Source: Oscillospiraceae bacterium (GTDB taxonomy: Bacteria > Bacillota > Clostridia > Oscillospirales > Ruminococcaceae). Taken from it: a stretch of 64,000 nt of DNA. The translations under genes were made by a program, and so were the position numbers. The DNA lies in contig JAAYNJ010000006.1 in NCBI GenBank assembly GCA_012520915.1, forward strand, positions 52,914 through 116,913, read 5' to 3'. The first letter of the stretch is position 1. Each line of letters opens with the position of its first letter. Below are positions 58,597 through 64,000 of this stretch, one piece after another. The notes under the pieces were generated by a model. That model did not search any database and was not told the DNA's origin. It saw nothing but the letters and a program-made list of their open reading frames with translations.

Positions 58597-58767
58597 ATGG
58601 CTTACGTTATATCTGATGATTGTATTTCTTGCGGTGCCTGCGAAGGTGATTGCCCGGTAGAAGCTATTTCTGCTGGAGACGGAAAGTATGAGATAGACGC
58701 CGAAACATGCATTGATTGTGGCGCATGTGCCGCGAGCTGTCCGGTGGAAGCGATATCTCCGCAATAA
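58597..58767 (+). CDS. 2[4Fe-4S] ferredoxin
   Basis: 56 residues. Two classic CxxCxxCxxxCP motifs: Cys9, 12, 15, 19 and Cys38, 41, 44, 48, each followed by Pro, with internal two-fold symmetry. This is the typical clostridial electron carrier of low potential used with hydrogenase, pyruvate:ferredoxin oxidoreductase and similar enzymes. GGAGGG precedes the ATG at five bases. It stands between ricT and trmN6 with its own spacing and a strong hairpin after it, so it may be an independent unit inserted in the conserved cluster. Confidence 0.96.
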   Translation: MAYVISDDCISCGACEGDCPVEAISAGDGKYEIDAETCIDCGACAASCPVEAISPQ

Positions 58768-58783
58768 TTTGGAATTCTATTCT

Positions 58784-58820
58784 AATGCGACAGGGCATAT
58801 GCCCTGTCGCATTATTCTTA
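58784..58820 (+). terminator. Terminator after the ferredoxin gene
   Basis: A perfect 30-base palindrome (58784-58813), each arm 15 bases with core GCGACAGGGC, followed by a moderately T-rich stretch. Confidence 0.75.
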
Positions 58821-58833
58821 TATGGGGTTATTT

Positions 58834-59550
58834 GTGAATATCAAAAAAGAGATATTGAAGAACAATACCGTTGTATTTACCTCAGACGATTACAAAATCT
58901 GCTGGGATTCTCTCCTGTTGGCAAACTTTATTAAAGCGAATGATAAAGATATTATTCTTGAACTCGGGACAGGTTGCGGAATTATACCTCTGTGGTTATC
59001 TGACAGGGGGTATATAGGGAGTTTTACGGGAATTGATATAATAGCGGAAGCTGTAGAGTTGTTTCAAAAGGGCATTGAAAAAAATAAAATCAGACAATAC
59101 CGCGCCGTATGCTGCGACATGAAAAACTACACCGAATCAAAAAAGTATTCGGCGGTAGTTTCTAATCCTCCTTACTTTGACGTGAATATTAATGATACTA
59201 AAATTGATAACAGGTCGGTTATAAGGAGTGAAGTTTTAGGATCGCTAAAAGAGGCATCCAGAACCGCTTCGAGAAATCTGGTTGAAGGAGGAAGATTTTA
59301 TTTCTGCTATCCGGCCGCAAAGACGGAAACGGCAGTTTTGACCGTAAACATGTTCGGGTTTGCAATTAAGAGACTGCAGTTTGTCAAAAACAGAATGGGA
59401 GAAGCTCCCTGGCTTGCGATTTTTGAGGCAAGATATAGGGGCGGAAGCGGTATTGAATTTGAAAGAGACCTTGTTATATACGAATCAGACGGGTTTTCCG
59501 CTGAATTTAAAGATATAATTGCAGAAGGAGATTGTGATGACAAAAGGTAA
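58834..59550 (+). CDS. trmN6: tRNA1(Val) A37 N6-methyltransferase (TrmN6/YabB-like)
   Basis: 238 residues from GTG 58834, chosen because TGGGG lies six bases upstream; ATG 58822 has no ribosome binding site. SAM-binding motif LELGTGCGIIPLWL and catalytic SNPPYFD (NPPY, for N6-adenine methylation). Members methylate A37 of tRNA1-Val. In Bacillus yabB sits just before yazA and rsmI; here rsmI follows directly with a 14-base overlap, so the two RNA methyltransferases are coupled. Confidence 0.9.
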   Translation: MNIKKEILKNNTVVFTSDDYKICWDSLLLANFIKANDKDIILELGTGCGIIPLWLSDRGYIGSFTGIDIIAEAVELFQKGIEKNKIRQYRAVCCDMKNYTESKKYSAVVSNPPYFDVNINDTKIDNRSVIRSEVLGSLKEASRTASRNLVEGGRFYFCYPAAKTETAVLTVNMFGFAIKRLQFVKNRMGEAPWLAIFEARYRGGSGIEFERDLVIYESDGFSAEFKDIIAEGDCDDKR

Positions 59551-60388
59551 ACTGTATGTCGTCAGCACCCCTATCGGAAACTTGGGTGATTTGAGCAAAA
59601 GAGCTGCAGATACACTTGAGTTTGTTGATTTTATTGCTGCAGAAGACACCAGGGTGACCTTAAAACTTTTGAATTATCTTGGAATAAAAAAGCCGATGAT
59701 AAGCTGTTACAGGCACAATGAAAAGGGGCGTTCTCAGGAAATTGTGGATAAAATTCTTGCAGGTGAAAACTGCGCCTTGTGCAGCGATGCCGGCACCCCT
59801 GCAATAAGCGATCCGGGTGAGGAGTTGGTTTCTCTTGCAGTTGACAATTCGATTGAAGTTGTTTCGGTTCCCGGCCCTTGCGCTGCAATCGCAGCGCTTT
59901 CAATATCGGGAATACCGTCGGGCAGATTTTGTTTTGAAGGATTTTTGTCGGTGAATAAAAAGGTTCGAAAAACAAGACTTGAAGCTTTATCGAGCGAAGA
60001 AAGGACGATGGTTTTTTACGAAGCACCTCATAAACTGAAAAGAACTTTGAAAGATATGCTCTCTTATTTTGGAAATCGCAATATAGCAATTTCACGTGAA
60101 ATGACGAAGGTTTATGAAGAAGTTATTAGATTTCCGCTTTCGGATGCCGTAAATTATTATAACGAAACTGATCCCCGCGGAGAATATGTCATAGTGGTTG
60201 AGGGATTTGTACCGGAGAATGAAGAGGAGACCGTAACGGTTGAGGATGCTGCGTGTATGGCGAACGAACTTAGGTCTTTGGGAGTATCCGCATCCGAAGC
60301 CGCAAAAAATATTGCTTTTAAAACCGGGATATCAAAGAGTAAGATATATTCCGAAATGATGAAAAATGAAAATAATAATTGTATCTGA
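59537..60388 (+). CDS. rsmI: 16S rRNA C1402 2'-O-methyltransferase
   Basis: 283 residues from ATG 59537 (AAGGAG six bases upstream, inside trmN6). Motifs: YVVSTPIGNLGDLS at the N-terminus, AAEDTRVT, CSDAGTPAISDPG and VPGPCAAIAALSISG, all RsmI hallmarks of the tetrapyrrole-methylase fold. It modifies the ribosomal P site. The phosphoesterase gene overlaps its end by 23 bases. Confidence 0.96.
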   Translation: MTKGKLYVVSTPIGNLGDLSKRAADTLEFVDFIAAEDTRVTLKLLNYLGIKKPMISCYRHNEKGRSQEIVDKILAGENCALCSDAGTPAISDPGEELVSLAVDNSIEVVSVPGPCAAIAALSISGIPSGRFCFEGFLSVNKKVRKTRLEALSSEERTMVFYEAPHKLKRTLKDMLSYFGNRNIAISREMTKVYEEVIRFPLSDAVNYYNETDPRGEYVIVVEGFVPENEEETVTVEDAACMANELRSLGVSASEAAKNIAFKTGISKSKIYSEMMKNENNNCI

Positions 60389-60845
60389 CAGTCATGGCGA
60401 TGATTTTGCCGTTGAGACGATAATCGAGAAAAACCCCGATGCGGATCTTTTTATACACTTAGGTGACGGGTATAGAGATTTTGTGAATGTCAAGTCCAAA
60501 AATCCTAAGATGTCCATGGTGCTTGTGAAGGGAAACACCGACTACTCCTGTTTTGAACCGGAGGACAGGGTAATGGTGCTTGAGGAAGTAAGGTTTTTCA
60601 TCACTCACGGTCATAATTATCTTGTGAAAAGCGGTCTTGAAAAATTAATGAAAAGAGCAAAAAAGGTTAATGCCGACATTGTTCTTTTCGGTCACACCCA
60701 TGTCCGCATGGATACTGAAAAAGACGGCGTCATATTAATAAATCCCGGGAGCTGTGCCCGGGATATGGATGATTGCATGGGTTATGCAGTGGTAAATGTT
60801 GATAAAGGTAAAATCGACCGTGATATGGTAAAGATAAAACCGTAA
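60366..60845 (+). CDS. YfcE/MJ0936-family metallophosphoesterase
   Basis: 159 residues with a small calcineurin-like phosphoesterase core: SDSHGD, HLGDG, VKGNTD, ITHGH and FGHTH, which give the full di-metal set. Family members hydrolyse phosphodiesters with Mn2+ or Ni2+; physiological substrates are unclear. The start lies inside rsmI, so it is the last gene of the darA-to-phosphoesterase cluster. A weak 7-bp hairpin (AACCGTA/TACGGTT, 60838-60873) may separate it from the convergent gene. Confidence 0.92.
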   Translation: MKIIIVSDSHGDDFAVETIIEKNPDADLFIHLGDGYRDFVNVKSKNPKMSMVLVKGNTDYSCFEPEDRVMVLEEVRFFITHGHNYLVKSGLEKLMKRAKKVNADIVLFGHTHVRMDTEKDGVILINPGSCARDMDDCMGYAVVNVDKGKIDRDMVKIKP

Positions 60846-60875
60846 GAGTATTGTATATGAAGAAAATACGGTTGT

Positions 60876-62060
60876 TTATTCCGTTCTTTCGATAAGAAAG
60901 GAGTGTGTCAGCAAAGGTGCGGGGCTTGTTACATCGACATCCCCGGCTTTGTTGTAATCCTCGTCCGTAGAAAGTTCGATTTCTTCAACGAAAATCTCTT
61001 CTTCAACCATGAGTTTCTCGGATAAAATTTCCGGATTGAAACTAACGGTATTTTCAAGATTCGGTTCAGACTCGTCTTCGGCTATCAATTCAACTGTGAA
61101 AGCAAGAGTCAATATCGGGAGTCTATTTCCGCTGTCGAAAGGCGGCTTTTTCAGTTTCGAAAGTAAACCGCCGAAATTTATAAGAGGTTTTTTGATAAAC
61201 GGTTTTTTAGATTTGAGAGTTTGGGGGTGTGCGGGAACCTGAACACTGCCGGTGTCTATACCGGCACTCTCTTTCGGTATTTCCAAAGCGGCGGAAAGGC
61301 TGTCCGAAGAGGTTTCCTTCGATACGGTTTTAACTTCCGGCATGCTCACAAGTGCGGTTTCTTTTCCTAAGGGAAGTAAACGAGAGACGGTATAGAGCAG
61401 AGACTTATAGAAAAACTTAACCGACAAAACGGACATTGCGGATAGATAGATGAGGGACGCCCTTTCCGCATATTCAGGCTTTAGCTCTTCGGGGACGAAA
61501 GATGGAATGAAGACCACAATAAAGAGTGAAGAAATTGTCAAAAGAACAAAAATAGGATAAAAACAACCGAGAAACTTGGCTCTTGAAGAAAAAGCGGGAA
61601 TGACGGTCAAAAACAAATAAAACAGAAATGAATAAAGGGCTATTCGAAGTGAAAGGATACCTGCGCTCTTTAAAGTAGGCCCGAAACCGAACGGATGATC
61701 CATCAAGCGGTCTATTTCAATCGACCAGACCGTATCAAACAATAGATAGGATGAAACATATGATGCCGCAAATGAAATCGACGTGAACAACATGCTTAAA
61801 ACGTATCCGTTCCCGACAATATGCTTTATTCTGGAAGCAATAGTGTGCAGAATTATAAAAAAAATCAGAAGATAGAGTGAATTATTCAGATGGATGCGAT
61901 TCTGAACAGATTCCGATATGCCGGCAAAATTGTATATGGAGAGCACCGCATTGATAATCATGAGAAAATATGTCAATGCGGTGAGTAATTTTGACCAGCT
62001 GCTGTTAAAATAACGGCTCTCGGTGAATATTAACTTTTTAATTCTATTGGATATGCTCAT
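60876..62060 (-). CDS. Polytopic membrane protein with long acidic cytoplasmic or surface tail, unknown
   Basis: 394 residues. About six transmembrane helices in the first 240 residues (near 24-45, 60-78, 85-107, 130-155, 165-188 and 205-225), then a soluble, Pro/Ser/Lys-rich region and a very acidic C-terminal segment (about 315-390, many Glu and Asp). No catalytic motif or family recognised. It lies 18 bases after the next gene on the same strand, so it belongs to an operon that begins beyond the right edge of the window. Membrane architecture is clear, function is not. Confidence 0.7.
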   Translation of the reverse strand: MSISNRIKKLIFTESRYFNSSWSKLLTALTYFLMIINAVLSIYNFAGISESVQNRIHLNNSLYLLIFFIILHTIASRIKHIVGNGYVLSMLFTSISFAASYVSSYLLFDTVWSIEIDRLMDHPFGFGPTLKSAGILSLRIALYSFLFYLFLTVIPAFSSRAKFLGCFYPIFVLLTISSLFIVVFIPSFVPEELKPEYAERASLIYLSAMSVLSVKFFYKSLLYTVSRLLPLGKETALVSMPEVKTVSKETSSDSLSAALEIPKESAGIDTGSVQVPAHPQTLKSKKPFIKKPLINFGGLLSKLKKPPFDSGNRLPILTLAFTVELIAEDESEPNLENTVSFNPEILSEKLMVEEEIFVEEIELSTDEDYNKAGDVDVTSPAPLLTHSFLIERTE

Positions 62061-62078
62061 TTCGCATAACCTTTCATG

Positions 62079-63785
62079 TTAATTTGAGACGGAAGCAACA
62101 GCTGTGTTTATCAACACTTTTTTGGCTACAAGGTCGATGGGATCAAATCTGACTATAACCTCAAACTGTTCGTCTGCGACATCGGTTTCGAGATAACTGC
62201 CGTAACACAGAGAGTAGTAGCCTGAATCGATATATACTGCAGTGGGCAGAATACCTATTACCGAAGCAACTTCGTTAAGAGACATTCCTCTCGTAACGGA
62301 TTTCAAGTCACAATCGACAAGCGTGCCCTTTTTTTCATAGAGCGGGAGTATGGAAAACGATGCCGTCTGAAATTTATTGCTGTAATCGTAACCGACAACT
62401 ATTCTGCAACGCGGGGTATCCGTGCCTTCAATTTTTTCGATGCTGTCGATTGTATACAGATTCAATCCGGAGGAGGTCGAATAGAATTCCGGTTCGTTGT
62501 CAAAAAAGAATTTCAAATCTCCCCGGCTGTACCTGTTTTTTAGCAGTCCGAACCGTCTATAGTGGAAATAGTCGTTCAAAAACTCCGAATAATTGTCATA
62601 CTGATGCTCAAGAGGAGTTCCTGTAAGGGTATCAACCATTAAGGGATCCGACCCGGTGCTTCTTCCCCAGTTCTTTATATCGACATATCCGGATGTCCTG
62701 TTGATGGTAACCACATACTCCCCTCTCCAGGCGGGGTCAAAGTTTGCTTTCGGATCGAGATATCCGAAATGAAGTTCGACAACCTCGTCGCTGTTTTCCG
62801 TTTCGTAGTGCCTGTACAATGAAAGCGGACAACCGAGACCGTCTAAAATTTCTTCAACCGTCATTGAAGAATCTATTGTAAAATCAAGGGGAAAAGCGTC
62901 GCAGTGTTCGGAGCTCGCTGCAGTATCGAGATAGCTTATCCGCTTCGCCCTGCCGGCCGTGTCAAACAGAACGGAGATCATTTGGCTTGATACCCCCGGG
63001 CTCCTCATATGATTAGAGCCGAAAACGATTTCCGATTCACTCTCGTTGTTTTTTTTCTCATTTCCCGAAGAAGACATCAGATAGCGGATATCATTTTTGC
63101 TACTGCCTATTTCTATTATTTCCGCATTTTTGAAATTTACATTTCCGGTTCTGGTTTCCTGCGTATCATATCTTTTCATTATTCTGTCCGCCCCGAAGTA
63201 AAACAGAGAAGACAACAGTAACAATATCAGCAAAAAGAAGAGAAGACTCCTGATTGCATACTTTCTCTTTAAGCCGGAGGAAGGTTTGTTTACTTTGGAA
63301 ACTTCGGTAGAGGGAGTTTCGTCCAAGATAAAATTCGAAGGCTCTTCCTCTTGCCGGGCGGAAACAGGGGGCTGTGATGATTCCTTATCGCTTATATGTA
63401 ACAGATAGCTTTCGGCGAAATTTTTGAAATCCGAAATAAGCTTTGTTATGGTTTTTGAGATATCAAAGTTGTTTTCTTTTCCGAGTATCGTAGCGGAGAT
63501 TATGAGTTTGGTATTGCGGTTATCTTCGGTCAGAATGATTCTGATTTTGACCTGCATACTGTTTGCTTCAATAGTATAAGGTGAAGCTTTGACATAAAAA
63601 ATAAACGGGTCAACCGCCAAAACGCCGTTGCCTTTATCATTTGTGAAAACCAGATTTCCCGTGCACTTTTTGCCTGTGATGCGTTCAAAGACTTGTTTAT
63701 TTACAAGCATCCTCCAACAAAGCTCTACGGGAGCCTTTATTTCAATATCGGTTTTAAATACGTTGTATTGCTGTTTAGTGTCCAT
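62079..63785 (-). CDS. SRPBCC-like domain - transmembrane - repeat protein, unknown
   Basis: 568 residues from ATG 63785 (AGGAG upstream; TTG 63788 is an alternative). Residues about 5-145 resemble a START/SRPBCC-like domain (DIEIKAPVELCWRMLVN opening). After a polar linker one transmembrane helix follows at about 180-200, so the first domain is cytoplasmic. The outside part holds about three units of the SmpA/BLIP-like kind, each with a G(S/M)SxxxI/V...LG pattern (IGSSKNDIRYL, DSSMTVEEILDGLG, RGMSLNEVASVIGILP). The last unit is clearly similar to the gene upstream. The family is unknown to me. It overlaps the upstream stop. Confidence 0.68.
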   Translation of the reverse strand: MDTKQQYNVFKTDIEIKAPVELCWRMLVNKQVFERITGKKCTGNLVFTNDKGNGVLAVDPFIFYVKASPYTIEANSMQVKIRIILTEDNRNTKLIISATILGKENNFDISKTITKLISDFKNFAESYLLHISDKESSQPPVSARQEEEPSNFILDETPSTEVSKVNKPSSGLKRKYAIRSLLFFLLILLLLSSLFYFGADRIMKRYDTQETRTGNVNFKNAEIIEIGSSKNDIRYLMSSSGNEKKNNESESEIVFGSNHMRSPGVSSQMISVLFDTAGRAKRISYLDTAASSEHCDAFPLDFTIDSSMTVEEILDGLGCPLSLYRHYETENSDEVVELHFGYLDPKANFDPAWRGEYVVTINRTSGYVDIKNWGRSTGSDPLMVDTLTGTPLEHQYDNYSEFLNDYFHYRRFGLLKNRYSRGDLKFFFDNEPEFYSTSSGLNLYTIDSIEKIEGTDTPRCRIVVGYDYSNKFQTASFSILPLYEKKGTLVDCDLKSVTRGMSLNEVASVIGILPTAVYIDSGYYSLCYGSYLETDVADEQFEVIVRFDPIDLVAKKVLINTAVASVSN

Positions 63786-64000
63786 CAATCTCCTAAGAAG
63801 GGGGCCTTTTGTGCTTTTCCCTCTGTTGTATCGTTAATGTAAAAACTTGTAAGAATATTTAAATTCCTGTCGAAGTGAACCTCGAACGGAAAAATCCGGT
63901 TATCATTTTCATCTGAAACAGGTTTACCATAGTAAAGAGAAATTGAGTCGGTGTCAATCTCAGTCAGTGACGGCAACAGACCGATTGAAGAAATAACATC
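63785..64000 (-). CDS. Paralogue of the neighbouring repeat protein, C-terminal end only
   Basis: Only the last 71 codons lie in the window; the frame is open to the right edge. The visible sequence (VISSIGLLPSLTEIDTDSI, then SLYYGKPV and FEVHFDRNL) aligns with the C-terminal unit of the next gene (VASVIGILPTAVYIDSGYY, SLCYGSYL, FEVIVRFDP), so the two are paralogues. The stop overlaps the start region of the next gene (TGATG), which implies coupling within one operon. Nothing more can be said without the missing part. Confidence 0.65.
   Translation of the reverse strand, partial: DVISSIGLLPSLTEIDTDSISLYYGKPVSDENDNRIFPFEVHFDRNLNILTSFYINDTTEGKAQKAPFLGD

Overview
The window looks like chromosome from an anaerobic, low-to-moderate GC, Gram-positive bacterium of the Bacillota, most likely class Clostridia. 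Supporting this are a single-operon type II fatty-acid synthesis set with FabK as enoyl reductase, adenosylcobalamin-dependent ribonucleotide reductase, a 2[4Fe-4S] ferredoxin, a GlpA-like/oxidoreductase/DUF1667 trio, a SigI-RsgI pair, a PerR regulator, a sortase-type surface protein, AGGAGG-type ribosome binding sites, frequent TTG and GTG starts and many hairpin-plus-T terminators. No phage, transposase, CRISPR array or rRNA was seen. A finer taxonomic call is not supported.

Layout. 1-10.4 kb: end of a large sortase-anchored surface protein, two overlapping CNNM/HlyC-type membrane proteins, a SixA-like phosphatase, a lipoprotein, and a 1225-residue membrane protein joining a zinc ribbon to an extracytoplasmic subtilase. 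10.4-21.7 kb: a lipoprotein, psuG, tRNA-Arg(CCG), a TPR-like membrane protein, yfhO-bioY, a substrate-binding protein that appears to start at ATT, perR, a mini metallopeptidase-like protein, a Wzm/Wzt-like exporter, a CBM9-like protein with a 45-residue membrane peptide, and tRNA-Arg(CCT). 21.7-27.3 kb: threonine aldolase, the glycerol-3-phosphate/FAD oxidoreductase trio and a ZIP metal transporter.

27.3-29.8 kb holds the most interesting locus: sigI-rsgI followed by a lipoprotein. RsgI and the lipoprotein share an RsgI-type extracytoplasmic domain with an Asn-Pro site and end in the same acidic GDSxYDD repeats. Near-identical C-rich/CGTA promoter motifs precede both transcription units. This reads as an autoregulated surface-sensing circuit whose sensor is a low-complexity, possibly metal-binding tail rather than a carbohydrate-binding module.

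30-43.8 kb: phosphofructokinase and polyphosphate kinase, then the ten-gene operon fabH-fabK-fabD-fabG-fabF-accB-fabZ-accC-accD-accA on the minus strand. It has a clear sigma-A promoter, a palindrome at the predicted transcription start, and a divergent TetR gene. 43.8-53.4 kb: an MmpL-like exporter with a heptad-repeat partner and a divergent TetR gene with two operator-like palindromes, an amidohydrolase, nucleoside hydrolase, acyl-ACP thioesterase, HAD phosphatase, CPBP protease and tadA. 53.4-64 kb: nrdJ with NrdR boxes, the conserved cluster darA-holB-ricT-[ferredoxin]-trmN6-rsmI-phosphoesterase, and an unrecognised membrane-protein cluster that runs off the right edge. All family names come from reading protein motifs by eye. 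No database search was run.
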